Shown here: piece after piece, positions 33,031 to 45,322 of the stretch | Layout: each line of letters begins with the position of its first letter | Numbering within the stretch: position 1 is the first letter of the stretch | Assembly (NCBI GenBank): GCA_050084985.1 | Contig: JBITNC010000001.1 | Coordinates: 41,044,001-41,108,000, forward strand | Length of the DNA: 64,000 nt | Direction: 5' to 3' | Source of the DNA: Nageia nagi | Lineage: Eukaryota; Pinophyta | Notes under the pieces: generated by a model | Seen by the model: only the letters and a program-made list of their open reading frames with translations | What the model was told of the DNA's origin: nothing | Databases searched by the model: none | Position numbers and translations under genes: made by a program

Positions 33031-35050
33031 ATAGGTTTGCATTCAGTTTGAGTCTGATATTCATCACCCCTTCTTCCTCCTTCATTACTTATAATTTAAT
33101 GTAATATTTAGGGAATAAGTCTTTTTATTATATCAATACTTAAATAATTTGTTTACTTCCTCCTCTATCCAACAATGACCAATGAATGCCATCTTAGATT
33201 CTAATTCTGTATTGATGTCAACATTTTTAGTTTTTAGTTCTGAATCATAAGGTATAATTTAAGTTTTCTCTCTAACCACATCTCAGTCCCTTATTCAACA
33301 TCATATTTTAGAATTTTTGGTTATTCAAGAAACCCACCCTTGCATGAGCTTCATCAAGGTTTCTCAAATTTAAGGTGGATTGAGGTATACTCTTTGTTAA
33401 TTATCAAATTTTATATTTGGATATTTGTTGTTTCATTTTATTGTTAGTATTGAAGGCAATTTGGAGCATAATTGAAGCTATTGTATCCACTATTTATCAT
33501 AGATTTGCTTACTTGCATTATTGTGTGGCATATAACTTTGCATTAGGCTTACTCATCTTAGGTCCTTAGGGCCATGTTAGGGTTTATCCTGATTATGTAT
33601 ACCCATATCATTCTTTATCATATTTATCACAACCATAATCATTTATCATTATGGGAATCTTTGTTTGTGCATAAATAATCATTATATCATTTCTTGATTT
33701 CTTAGGGTTTTAATATCTTTCATATCCTATGGTTTTACAAGATTCTTTATCTAGGTATATTTTTACATATTTAATCATATCCTTTTCTATCTTTTAGAAT
33801 TATCATATGATAAATCATTGTGAATATTGTTCATTTTGCATACTTTATGATTTTAGGACCTTCTTGATATTTTAGTGGCTCATCTTTATCATATCTTAGC
33901 ATTATATCATTCTAGCTTGTCTCTATCATAGCATTGACCATTTTCACTTTCATAATATCAATCTTTATTAATATTTTTAGCATAATCAAGTATCTAGCAT
34001 AATTAGAACATAGAAAACCATATCATATATGCATGTAGGTATATTCTTGATTTCTACAATCATTGTGATTAAGGACAAGGGGGCCTAGTTACATGTTGAG
34101 ATATGTTTTTCCCTACTTGTATGGCTCTAGGGTCTCATGGACCTAAAGTTATAGGTTTCAAGATCAAGAACAAAAGCATATATCCACCATAAAATCAAGA
34201 TTAACTCTAGAAAATAATAATTGATTAAATCATTCTAAATCCTAGAAGTTTTGTTTAGTTAGGTGAACCTTAATCTCTATATTTCAGGATTTAGATGATC
34301 ACACCTATGGTTACTTTGATGAATTTTAGTGCTTCAAACTATAGTTTCAAATACCTTTTGATTTATTCCCAACTTTGAAAGTAATATTTATAATTGCTTC
34401 ATCATATTATTGGAGTGGCGATCAAAGTGTCATACAAAGCCTTAATTCTATTTATTTTGTTGATAAATATTATTTTTGTTTGTCATAGAAAGTCATTTGG
34501 GGATTCCATCCCATATTAGTTTGGTAAGGTTCTATGAAAAATGCCTCTAGTTATCTTAAAAACTATTCGATAATAAGTAATTTGGTAAGTCCTTATATTA
34601 TTTATATTATGATCCCCTCTATCCCAAAGCATTGCAATGATCTCTTAGTCTTTATCAGAATCACCACTATGAAAATTTAATTAATTATTGTTAGTTAGGT
34701 TTATATGATTTTGAAATCCATCTAACTCTTTCCTATCTATCATAATGTATAGTTAATGGAGTCTTACCTAATCACTACCATCTCAATCATTATTATTTCT
34801 ACTAGTATATGAGAAACTAGCACATTTTTGTCCCATCCCTTTATTTAATGGAAGGTGTACTTAATATTCTTCATTTGATATTATCAATCGTTAAATTTTG
34901 TTTTTCAACATCTTATTATTAAATTAACGAACCATTCTAGGTCTAATAATATGGTGTAAGATACAATATTATCATCTTGCATGTTAATTACCTCAAAATC
35001 TACTTGAGAATCAACCCCCATGTATGATATGGCGACATCTTTCATAAAAC
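33031..35050 (-). other. Gypsy E spacer between protease and RT
   Basis: About 2 kb of AT-rich sequence. At its left edge, residues like YFLNPNLKIRVKE belong to the RT approach. The rest shows no motif I can name. It lies in the place of the acidic spacer found between protease and RT in Tat/Athila-type elements. Confidence 0.45.
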
Positions 35051-35290
35051 CCTATTGCTTGAAAAGAGTTCCATCAACCATAACAATGTTATAATTTGTT
35101 GGTTGTAAAGGTGGGTAGCAAATTTGTTGCAAAGTTTCTAAAGGCATGATATTTAAATTTGCTTCTAAATCTACCATAATATTTTTGGACATCTTCTTAT
35201 TGATCATAGCATGAATTTTTATGGCCTTAATTTTCAAATATTATTTATTTTTTTGTAACCTTCATCCTCTTAATAGTTTTTTCTCTTGTT
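35051..35290 (-). pseudogene. Gypsy E protease
   Basis: The open stretch 35052-35237 encodes INKKMSKNIMVDLEANLNIM, PLETLQQICYPPLQPTNYNI and VMVDGTLFKQ. This is the layout of an aspartic protease with its active-site region (VDxxAN). The usual DSGA is replaced by DLEA, so the catalytic motif is damaged. It sits upstream of the RT part in the expected order. Confidence 0.72.
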
Positions 35291-36500
35291 CCAATACTTA
35301 GTGATATATTCAGGCTTGGTTGCCATATTATCATGTTTTTAATATTTGATTAAATTATTTTTAAGAGTTGAATCTCTTCTTTAGTGATTTCAAATTTATC
35401 ATCCTTCTTCTACATCGTGCCTTGCTTTTGCAATAATTTTATAATATCATGAGCTATTTTGGTGTTTATTTTGTGTTCATCATGATTCAATTATTTCTTT
35501 TTTTGGAAAAACTTCTCAAATAATTGGTTAATCAAATGGTTTTTAGATCCACAAGTTTGATAGTTTGGTTTAGGAATTCCTCTTCTTTGTATTCATGCTA
35601 TTGGATAATTTTAAAAAATGTGATTCACCATAGTTTGGTATACTTGGCAAAATTCATCATTATGTTTTTGTAAAGTAGGGTATTTGATAATAATGTGTCC
35701 TTCATTGGCACATAGTTCAAACCAAATTTATCTTCAAATGTGTGGTGCTTTTGGTGCTTTTTGAAATAACATTTTAGTAATTTTTCTAATAATATTTTCT
35801 ATTTGTTCCAAAATTTCAAAGTTTAATCCTTCTAATCATCATGGTTGAGACTCGATTTCCATGACTATATAAAGTGCATCAACTTAGGATGGGTATATTT
35901 TTTCCATAACTCATCTAGTATTAGATATTAACCTAGATATAAACCATTCAATTTATTTATTTTTTATTTTTATAGATTCTTGAATTCATTGTTGAGTAGC
36001 TTTGAATCATCTATCAAATTCATGTACTATTTCTTTAGGTCCTTTTATCATGTCCCTCATTTTGCTCACTTTTCATACTAACTTCTAGAAAGTGATATTC
36101 TTTTTCAGATACAACTTTAATTTCTTTCCATATCCTTGTAACCTAGTTTGGTAATACCTATTTATATTTCATAAATCATTGGAGAACTTCATCTCTCATA
36201 GTAGAAAATATAGATTGAGTAGCTAATAGAAGATAATAGTAGGAAAATGGAATCGATTGTTGGAGAACTAATTAAATATTTAGAAGAACTCTTTATGAGA
36301 ATTAATATTTATAACCTCTCATTATTTGTGATACAACCATGAACCATTTAATTTGTGAATGATTTAGGTTTTCTTAATTAGGAGGAGTTCTTTGTCCCAC
36401 GTAATTTAAGGAATCATAAATCTAGTGGAAAATTTTAATTGTTTAATGAGCCAATTATATAATAGTTTCATAAAATCAAACCATAAATATTCATAACGTA
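35291..36500 (-). pseudogene. Gypsy E gag remnant
   Basis: Broken minus-strand frames give a degenerate zinc knuckle (FELCANEGHIIIKYP, near 35680-35730), the preceding segment with EWFISRLISNTR (near 35920) and MRDMIKGPKEIVHEFDR (near 36060). The order and spacing fit a gypsy gag, but decay is heavy. Confidence 0.6.
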
Positions 36501-37322
36501 TGTCACCAACTATATTTATTATTATTTTCTTACTTAATATTATTTTATGAGTCACCCACTTCTCATTGAAGGTTTGAAAAGATAATCTCTTTTAATTCTC
36601 TTTCAACATTTATGAAGACCTCGTGTCTCTATTTGTAAAAGTTCAAAAAATGAAATGAAAAAACTATTTGATGATCTAAAAGAACATATTAATTTATATT
36701 CTTTATTATAGATGAGAAATCAAATTTTTTGTAGGGATAAATTTAGAATGTAATGATATCAACAAAACTCCAACACTTAACAAGTTAAAGTAATGGGGAT
36801 ATTATTTGTATTAATATATCATATTACTATGTTGCCAACAATATATTGATGATTCTTACAATATCATTTAACTAATACTCATATATTCCTTCTCATATCC
36901 CTCCTATTACCATACACTTCTTTCTCTTTTGAATCCTTGGATTTTGTATGCTTTATCTTCTATTGAATAGATGTGGTGAAGCAGGTTTAGGATGGTGACA
37001 CTTTCATTAGGATAATGATTCTTCTTAATATTTTATTTATCTTCTTAATACTCTTTGATTATGCTAGTCATTATCTCATTACGAAGTCATTGAGTCTTGA
37101 CATCATACTTCATTCGTTAGTCATTAGATGGATAAGTTGACAAGTGTTAACAAACTAATTTGTTTATTCCCCATATTCTTTTATCATAAATTCCTTTTAA
37201 TTATTGATTGAAATTCTCTCTTAATGATAAGATTCAAATCCTTGAAATATTAAATGATGTCTCTTTCAAATAAATATTAATTTATTTTTTACCAAAATTC
37301 CTATGGAAATTGGGTTGTTACA
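36501..37322 (-). other. Possible 5' LTR of gypsy E
   Basis: On the minus strand the sequence TGTAACAACCCAATTTCC begins at 37322, a start type common in plant gypsy LTRs. A TTGGTGAC primer-like site lies near 36503-36511. I could not find a second copy near 5 kb, so this remains tentative. No gene is visible here. Confidence 0.25.
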
Positions 37323-38195
37323 CTTTGATACAGATATTGTGGTGATGAGGTTTGAGATGAGAAAAAACTCCTTATAGAATTTGTTACCATTTTTGAGCCA
37401 TTGTAATATCACTTTAATCTAAGCTCATTTATCATCATAATGTTTTGATAACATGATATAATAACTAAATTTTGCTAAATATTGTTTCAAATAAATATTA
37501 AAGGGGTATGCTTCAAATTGCTTAATTCCTTACATCAACTCTTTCTTGAGAGAAATGTTGGATCAATGCTAAAATTTAGTACCCCATTTTCTAAGGTATT
37601 TAAATAAGGAGTTTGTTATATAGATTAAATCCATCCTCCATTAAATCTAACAAATGGAATTAGACATATGTAGAATCAAGTTCTAAATATGCTAGATGTA
37701 AAGCAAAAAGGTAAGGTTATGGATCCTTGAGAAAGAACTAAGACAAGAATTGGCATGGGGAGGAATGGATGCTTCAATGGAGAAGGGGAATAGTCCAAAA
37801 TATTATATTTAATATTTATTTTCATAAATGGAGCTAAGTAAATGAAAAAAAAATCTTTGCTTAGACATTATCCACTAGACCAAAAATGGACTTTGGAGGA
37901 AGGCAATTTGAGGTAGTTTTGGTGCAATGGTTTTTAACTGTATCATTTTTGGGTTTTAGTGGCAGGTTTTAGGAGTTGATTTTAAATGTTCCCCCTAAAT
38001 ATTAAGGGAAAGTAAAAAAAAAAACTCTTAATGTTAACAAAAAAAACTTCTATGTGGGGAACTTATGTGGGAACTTGTAACATTTCAAATTTTTTGAGTA
38101 GTCAAGAGGATATAGCACTTAATACTACCATTTCGAGCTAAGGGGGTAGATAACTTAGAGCATTTCTAGTTTGTAGTTGAGTTGAGCTAATGGGG
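37323..38195. other. Spacer before copia A, no gene seen
   Basis: AT-rich sequence between the presumed end of gypsy E and the LTR of element A. It holds short A runs and no coding motif. Confidence 0.5.
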
Positions 38196-38200
38196 TGTTG

Positions 38201-38354
38201 GAATGTATAATGCATTATTGTAAAGGTTTTGTAATAATCTTTTATGTAAATTCACTAATACTTAAGGGTATCATTTGGAATGTATAATGCATTATTGTAA
38301 AGGTTTTGTAATAATATTTTATGTAAATTCACTAATACTTAAAGGTATCATTTG
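38201..38354 (+). repeat. 77-bp tandem duplication at the start of copia A LTR
   Basis: GAATGTATAATGCATTATTG starts at 38201 and again at 38278, and the similarity runs through the whole 77-bp unit. A0 and F have one copy. The unit lies at the beginning of U3. Confidence 0.87.
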
Positions 38355-38494
38355 ATACCTTAAGTATTTAAGTAAATATGATAATGTAACTTGTCCTACA
38401 CTCCATGTCATGAGCATGCCCTTTGGGTAAAAGGATGTGCATGTCATGCTTTCATACATTGGATATAAAGGTGATCCAAAGAGTGATTTTGACC

Positions 38495-38502
38495 TATAAA
38501 TA
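38495..38502 (+). promoter_or_regulatory. TATA box in copia A LTR
   Basis: TATAAATA followed by GAAGGCTCCCTC, the conserved core promoter block of this copia family (compare 2288-2295 and 7731-7738). Confidence 0.65.
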
Positions 38503-38774
38503 GAAGGCTCCCTCTTTGTGATTACATACCAATTTTTAAAGTAAAGTTATGCTATAGGATAGTGCTTAGGAGTTGAGATTAGGAGGATTGTAAGAGAGTT
38601 GTATATGTGATTGAAGTAAAGATCTAGTTAGTAGATGTACTCCTAGTTGGAGGAACCACTTACATCTTGTGTTCTCTTTGTGAAATTGCTTTGTGAGTTT
38701 GTTAGATGTGTATTGTCAGCTTTCATGTGATCTTGGGAGTTTAGAGTTGCTCATGTTATAGTTCAATTCTCTCA

Positions 38775-38788
38775 TTTGGTATAAGAGC
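38775..38788 (+). other. Primer binding site of copia A
   Basis: TTTGGTATAAGAGC follows the LTR directly. It is the initiator-Met tRNA site TTGGTATCAGAGC with one change. Confidence 0.8.
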
Positions 38789-41000
38789 TCCTTGGAGGCT
38801 CCGCTTTACATCCTTGGGTTGGAAGCTCTTCTTCAACTCTCTTGGAGATCTTCATCCTTAAATCTTCAGGTCTTGTTGAGGTAAAACTAAGAAAAGGTAT
38901 AATTACCTTCCTTAGTTATTTTTTTTGTATTATTTCATTAATGATACTAACATAACTTGTGACATATGTTAGTTCATTTTTTTTTACAAACTATGGTTGA
39001 AATAGTGATATGATGCATTTTTTTCTTATACTAACTTCTTGTGTTAAATGCAATTTTTTTCAAATTGCTTAACATATTGTTATTTTTTACAAAGGAGGTT
39101 AGTATATGAAAATTACAACTTTTTATATTAAGCTATTCATTGTTGAATAATAGAGAAAACTCTTAACCTTATTTTATATATAAAATTTTTGTGTATTTTT
39201 ATATACAAGTTAGAGTTTCTTTTTTTAATAATGAATTTTTTTGTTTTAAATTAAAAAAAACTTTTACCTAAGTTTTACAAACAAAAAAAAGGGAGAAATG
39301 TTTTTTTTTCAATAGTTGTAATGTATTTACAAAATTTCCAAACATAATAAAAAAGTATAAGGTGGCTATAAATAAACTTTTTTATATAATTAACAAAAAA
39401 TTATTAATATACATTTTACTTTAGTGGCCACAAACCAAAAGGAGGCAATAGTGTTGCACAAGCATTGTGCAAGCCTTAAGAAATGGTTGCATGAATTTTT
39501 TTTGGGACTCCAATTGGTCATGAATCTATTCTCCAAGTGTGCATCAAGGCCACTCCATTGTGTCCTACTCTCTATGGGTGCTCTACAACATCCCTGCGTG
39601 GCTCTTATTTCAAAACCCCTCGCTATTGGTTACCCTTCACCTACTCTGGTCCTGGCCTCCTCTTTTGCATAGCCCTTCACTCGTGCTACTCTTGACCTCC
39701 TCTCCTTCACAGCACTTTTCCTACATTGCTCCCAACCTCCTCTCCGTCATGGCACTTTGCCTACATTGCTCCCAACCTCCTCTCCTTCACAACACTCTAC
39801 CCATGTTGCTCCTAGCCTCCTCTCCTTTCGACACTCCACTTAGCCTCCTCTTTTGCATGTCCCTTCATTCGTGCTACCCCTAGCCTCCTCTCCTTTGTAG
39901 CACTCTACCTATGCTCCACTTGGACTCCTCTCCTTTGCAGCCCCCTTGTACTCCCTCTCTGCATTTTTTTATGTTGCCCTCTTTCTATGTTGGAGGCCCT
40001 TTTTATGCATTTAATTTTTTTGATTTCTTGCAACCAATTTTATCACCATTAAATGCACCTACAAAAGCAACATATACTCTCTTCTTTGGTAGGCATTTAA
40101 TTTTTTTTGCTTACTTGCAAGCAATTTGTTTCTCTTAAATGCTCTTAGAAACAATTATACTCCAAGTTTTTTAAATCTTTGTCATTATCACTTTAGAGTA
40201 AAAAATGGTCAAAAATTAATCATTGCTATTAAATGCCCTCATTTAAAAATATTTTTGAGTATATTTTTTTACCTTGCAAAATACTTTTAAGGATAAGTTA
40301 TTTAGTATGCTACCTTTAGGGATAAACCTTTAAGTAAAAAAGGGTAGAATTTGTATAAATTTTCTACTTCAATTTTTATCTAGTTTGCATACTAAATGTT
40401 TTACTTTAAGATGCATGCTTATGCTTAGTACTAAAAGTTAAAAAGAGGCATGCTTATGCTTAGTAATTTTTTAAGTTAAATGCATACTTAATACTTATTT
40501 GTTAAGTTAATAAATGCATACTTAGTACTTAATTTTTAAGTTAATATTGCATGATTAGGACTTAAATTTTAAATTTATAGAATTAATACATGCTTATGCT
40601 TAAGTATTTATATTTTTGCAAAGTTATCTTGTGCAAAATTAGGATTGATGTAAAGATGTCCTTTAGGGTTGGTAAATAAAACTCATTAGTAAATAAAACT
40701 AACTAAGGTGAACTGATTGAAGATTGGTAGTACTTGGGCTCCTCTTATGTGAGCATCCAAGTGAAAGCTTAATTTTAGACAAAAAAACAAATCTCAACAA
40801 TGCCACTCTACATCTACGATTGTTGAGATGAGAAATGTATTTAGGTACATGGGTTATTATTTAAGTTGTAAAACATTTGCACTTGTGAATAAAATCAAGC
40901 ATATCTTTAATGTTAAATATAACATGTATTATGTACTTGGTTAAAATTTAACATTTAATATTATTTATTAAATCACATGCTTATTATTTTTCATGTTCTT
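38789..41000 (+). other. Leader of copia A
   Basis: A 2.2-kb leader, mostly AT-rich, without a recognised gene. The open frames at 39424-39672, 39539-39883 and 39911-40138 come from a C-rich repeat block. A second set of short repeats built on TGCTTATGCTTAGTACTTA lies at about 40400-40600. Confidence 0.65.
39650..39950 (+). repeat. C-rich minisatellite in copia A leader
   Basis: Imperfect units of about 40-50 bp carry CCTCCTCTCCTTCACAGCAC, then an ACATTGCTC-type segment, at least six times. This is the most C-rich part of an otherwise AT-rich element. Confidence 0.75.
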
Positions 41001-41930
41001 ATGTAGCAAATAGGAGAATCTTTTTTACCCAAACACATTTTTGATGGTTCCAACTTTGGGATTTGAGAACCTTGAATGAGAGTTGAGTTGTAGGTAAGGA
41101 AGCTTTGGCACACAGTGAATGAGAACCTTGTACCTCCTACAAATAAGAAGACATTAAAGGCTTACAACATGAAGAATGAGTTGACAACCTCTATGATTCA
41201 CCATGCAGTTTCAAATGATGTGCTCCTAATGATTTTCTCTTCAACTTTGGCAAAAGAAGCTTGGAATAAGCTTACATAAATCTACCTTGGTTTAAACTTT
41301 TCATGAAAGTTTACCATTCTCCAAAAGTTACTTTAATATTATCAAGGGGAAGATGAAAATGTGGTTATCTACTTGAACAAAATCATTGATCTAAGGATCC
41401 AACTTGTTGCTTGTGGGTGCAATTGGATCAATAATGAATTCATGGTCTTCATCATTCTTCATAGCTTTTCTTCAAAGTTTGAAAATTTTGTGATGGTTAT
41501 GGAAATAAAGCTTGATGATGAAGAAGACATATTCTCCTTTGAGAACCTTTCTAGGCATCTTTTGAAGTATGAGAAAAATTTTAACAATAAGGTGTTGATT
41601 TCTTTTCCTAAAGATAATAACATTGCTCTTTGAGCAACCAAAACTCCTTTCAAGAAAAAGTTTAACCATCAAAACAAATCTTATCCTTATTCCTCCAAAA
41701 GATTTGAGAAAGGAGGTAATAGCTACAATAGTAGCAGAAATAATAGAAACAACAATAATAGCTACAAGAATAATGATAACAACCATTTTAAGTAAAGAGA
41801 TAGAAAAGGTAAAGTAAACAATCTTTATTCTAAAGAAAAATTTGATGGTAATTGTAACTATTGTGGCATCCAAGGTCACAAATAAGTTGATTGCTATAAA
41901 AAGAAAAGACAAAAAAAGTATAAAGGTAAT
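41001..41930 (+). pseudogene. Copia A gag
   Basis: Gag starts near 41001 (M, a stop, then QIGESFLPKHIFDGSNF). The capsid part includes VIYLNKIIDLRIQLVACGCN and LDDEEDIFSFENLSRHLLK (open stretch 41361-41633). An Asn-rich basic segment follows, and the zinc knuckle CNYCGIQGHK lies near 41851-41893, with a stop inside it. Several stops break the frame. Confidence 0.87.
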
Positions 41931-41967
41931 GAAAATATAAAAAACTATAAATAAAAGAAGAATATTT

Positions 41968-42240
41968 ATGTTGGTTTTGCTACGATGCTCTACTCCATGT
42001 ATCTCTTTTTCATCTGAACGGATTGTTGATTCTGGTTGCACTAATAACTTTTGCTTTGAAAAGAAAAAGTTTGAAAACTTTCATAAGTATAGAAAAGATG
42101 CAATTGTGATAGGTGATAACTCTACCCTTGAAGTCCAAGGAATTAGGAGTGTGCTGATTCACAAAAAGGTTCTTGAAAATATTTTCTATGTTCCTAAGCT
42201 TAGGATAAACCTTCTGTTCATGATCTAAGTTGCTAGAAAA
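41968..42240 (+). pseudogene. Copia A protease
   Basis: The open stretch 41968-42228 carries the catalytic motif IVDSGCTNNF at about 42022-42050, then KFENFHKYRKDAIVIGDNST and VLENIFYVPKLRINLL. This is the standard copia protease layout between gag and integrase. The usual DSGAT is DSGCT. Confidence 0.85.
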
Positions 42241-42259
42241 GGGTACTCTTTTAAGTTTG

Positions 42260-43330
42260 ACTCTCAATTTTAGTGCATTAAAAAAGGACTTGCTACTTTG
42301 GTTAAAGGATCTGTGAAAGATAACCTCTACATTATGGATCAAGTTCCATCAAAGGTGTGTCTTGCTTTTAGTATGTGTTCTAAAGGTAATCTTTGGCACT
42401 ATCATTTAAGACACCTTAATCATAAGAGTATTCAATTCATGAAAGATCAAAATCTCATGGAAGGTTTGCCTTTAATTTCTCCTTCAATTGGTCTATGCAA
42501 GAAGTGCATTCTTGGAAAGATGCTTAGAAAAAAATTTAAAAAAGATAAGGTAATAAGAGTATATCAACCTCTTCAACTTATGCATTCAAATTTGATGGGT
42601 CCATTTCAAACTAAATCACTTAGAGAAGCATCTTATGTCTTGACCTTCATTGATGACTTTAGTAGGATAATCTTTGGGTATCTACTTGAGCACAAGGATC
42701 AAACCTTTGAGAGTTTTAAAGTTTTTAAAGCCTTTGTTGAGAATCAAACTAATTTTAGAATCAAGATGTTGAGATTAGATAATGGGAGAGAATATAACAG
42801 CAATGAGTTCAATGACTATTATGCTAAGTATAAAATCAAGAGATAGTTTACGATTCCTTACACTTCTTAGTAGAACAATGTTATCAAAAGAAAAAATAAG
42901 ATAATTATGGAGATGGTTAGATGCATGTTGGGTGATATTCTTAGTTTCGTATGGGGTGAAGCTATGAGCATTACTAATTACACCTTGAATAGGTGTCTTA
43001 CAAAATTCATTTAAATTAAAACTCCTTTTGATGCATAGTCAGGAAGAAAACCTAACTTTTTACCTCAAGATATTTGGTTGTGAAGCATTCTCCTACATTA
43101 TTCTAAGAAAAGGAAGAAGTTGGATAAAAGAGCTAAAAAATGCATCTTTATAGGTTATGATAGTTAGCATAAAGGCTACAAGCTCTACTCTCCATCTTAT
43201 AAAGTAGTGTTCATTTCAAGAGATGTAAAGTTCAATAAACTTCTTGTAGAATCTGATTCAAATGAAGATGTTAATGATTTAGAATATTATTCAGTTGTAC
43301 CTAGCTAGTTAGATATTGATGTAAATAAAT
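42260..43330 (+). pseudogene. Copia A integrase
   Basis: The open stretch 42298-42846 has the zinc-binding segment (LWHYHLRHLNHKSI, LCKKCILGK) and the core (YVLTFIDDFSRIIFGYLLEH, IKMLRLDNGREYNSNEF). The first catalytic position reads MHSNLMGPF, Asn instead of Asp. The third, near 42880, reads NNVIKRKN, Lys instead of Glu. Two of three catalytic residues are therefore lost. The tail with KKRKKLDKRAKKCIFIGY-like residues and VVFISRDVKFN ends near 43330. Confidence 0.88.
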
Positions 43331-43369
43331 CACCTTAAGAATAAAATTCTCCAACACAAAGGGTAATAA

Positions 43370-44130
43370 GGAGCATGACCTTGAACAAATCCTTATTTGC
43401 TAAGCTTAACAACATGCATGAGCCCTTAACCTTCAAAGAAGCTTCAAAGCATAAGTGTTGGATGGAAACCATGAAAGTGAAGTATGAGATGCTTATGAAA
43501 AATAAAACTTGAAACTTGGTTCCTTATCCTAATGAGAAGAATGTGATTGATAATAAATGGATCTATAAGGTCAAGTTCAATTCAATTAAAGATATTAAAA
43601 AATACAAGGTAAGGTTAGTAGCTAAAGGTTTTGCTCAAAAATACGATGTAGATTATAAGAAAACCTTTGCTCTCATGGCAAAGATGCCTACTGTGTGAGT
43701 TATCTTTCCTCTTTCTGTTGATTAAAGATGAAAACTTGTTCAACTTGATGTCAAAAGTGCATTTCTCAATGGTGACTTAGATGTGAAAATCTTCATGTAT
43801 CAACCAAAAGGGTTTATCATGAAAGAAAAAGAGTCCTTTGTGTGCAAACTAAAAAAGTCATTGTATGGACTTAAACAAGCACCTAGAGACTGGTACAAAA
43901 ATATTTTAGGGTACTTTGTAGATATTAGATTCTTGAAGTGTTTTTCTAACTTTGATCTATATGTACTTAATCAAGAAAAAGATGTGGTATTGATTCTCTT
44001 TTATGTGGATGATCTTTTGATAATTAAGAATAATGATAAAATCATTCAAAAGTGTATATCCAAACTTAAGGCAACATTTGAAATAATTGATCTTGGTCTT
44101 TTGTATTACTTTCTTAGAATATAAGTGTAT
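43370..44130 (+). pseudogene. Copia A reverse transcriptase
   Basis: From LNNMHEPLTFKEASKH through NKWIYKVKFNSIKDIKKYK, RLVAKGFAQKYDVDYKKTF, KSAFLNGDLDVKIFMYQPKG and CKLKKSLYGLKQAPRDWYKN to the catalytic box LFYVDDLLII (about 43996-44025), which is intact. Stops near 43510, 43699 and 43720 break the N-terminal half. The stretch 43783-44124 is open. Confidence 0.9.
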
Positions 44131-44830
44131 ATATACAAAGATTATACTCATGTTAGTCAATCTAAGTATATATCATACATCTTGCAGAAGTTTCGAATGG
44201 AGTGTAGATATGCTACAATCCTAGTCTCTCTTAGAATCACTATTTCTCTAAGCTCCAACTCTCAATTGGTTGATGCTATAGCTTATAAATAATTAATTGG
44301 TAGTCTTTTTTATTTGACTATATCCAAGTCAGATATTACCTTTGCAATCAATCTGATGGCATGATTCATGTAGAAACTTTATGTTGAGCACCTCAATGTT
44401 GTTAAGCAAATTTTGAGGTATGATGCAAGGATTAAGAATCTTGCTCTCAAGTATTCCAAGTTGGTCTCATTTGTTCTCTTTAGATTATGAGATTTTGACT
44501 ATGGGGGAGATAGAGATGATAAGAAATCAACCTATATGTATGTGTTTAGCATTAGTTTAAATGTTATATTTTAGGATTCCAAGAAGTAGTCTACTATTTC
44601 TCTTTCCACCATAGAAGCTGAATACCGTGACATGTTTGTTACAGCTCAAGAAGCTATTTAGCTAAAGCATCTTCTAAAAAAAATTAGGTATGAGTAAGGT
44701 GGCTCATCTTTGATCTCTTCAGATAATCAGTTAGCTATTTCTTTGGCAAAGAATCCTATGTTCTATTAGAGAACAAAACATATAAAAATCCATACCCATT
44801 TTATCAAGGAGAAGGTTCTTGATGGCATCA
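44131..44830 (+). pseudogene. Copia A RNase H, cut at its end by element F
   Basis: Residues YLTISKSDITFAINLMA, LNVVKQILRY, FDYGGDRDDKKSTYMYVF, STISLSTIEAEYRDM and SDNQLAISLAKN outline the domain. It ends at HFIKEKVLDGI, where the other copies continue with ICIEYCPST-like residues. At least seven stops are present. Confidence 0.85.
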
Positions 44831-45310
44831 TGAAGGATCTAACACTAATAAGATAATTCTTAAACAACTAAGATCAGATGAAAGCTCTCAATTCACATAT
44901 AACTATCACACAAAGCAATCTCACAAAGATAACATAAGATGTAAGTGGTTCCTCTAACTAGGAGTACATACACTAACTAGATCTTACTTTAATCACAAAT
45001 ACAACTCTCTTACAATTCTCCTAATCTCATCTCCTACACTTCTATCCTATAGCATGACTTTACTCTACAAATTGATGGTAATCATAAAGAAGAAGCCTTC
45101 TATTTGGATCACCTTTTTATCCAATGTATAATAGCATGATATGTACATCATTTTACCTAAGGGGCATGCTCATGACATGGAGTGTAGGACAAGTTACATT
45201 ATCATATTCACTTAAATACTTAAGGTATTAAATGATACCCTTAAGTATTAATGAATTTACATAAAACATTATTGCAAAACCTTTACAATAATGCATTACA
45301 CATTCCAACA
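44831..45310 (-). mobile_element. 3' LTR of copia F
   Basis: 480 bp, on the plus strand from TGAAGGATCTAACAC to ATTCCAACA. It is similar to the A and A0 LTRs in its first 400 bp (element sense) and different in the last 80 bp, where it ends GTTAGATCCTTCA. The TATA region of the other copies is deleted here. Confidence 0.85.
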
Positions 45311-45322
45311 CTCCCCCTTAAT
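45311..45322 (-). other. Polypurine tract of copia F
   Basis: On the minus strand ATTAAGGGGGAG touches the LTR, identical to the A0 tract. Confidence 0.8.

Larger units (their letters stand above)
38196..38774 (+). mobile_element. 5' LTR of copia A
   Basis: 579 bp from TGTTGGAATG to TTCTCTCA, directly followed by the primer site. It is longer than the A0 LTR partly because of an internal 77-bp tandem duplication (38201-38354). The TATA box is at 38495-38502. Confidence 0.87.
38196..44830 (+). mobile_element. Ty1/copia element A, 5' LTR to RNase H
   Basis: A plus-strand copia element with 5' LTR, initiator-Met primer site, 2.2-kb leader, gag, protease, integrase, RT and RNase H in copia order. 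It breaks off at 44830 in the last part of RNase H (after LDGI), where element F begins in the opposite orientation. Its 3' region and 3' LTR are not in the window. Homologous genes in B and F helped fix the domain limits. Confidence 0.9.
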
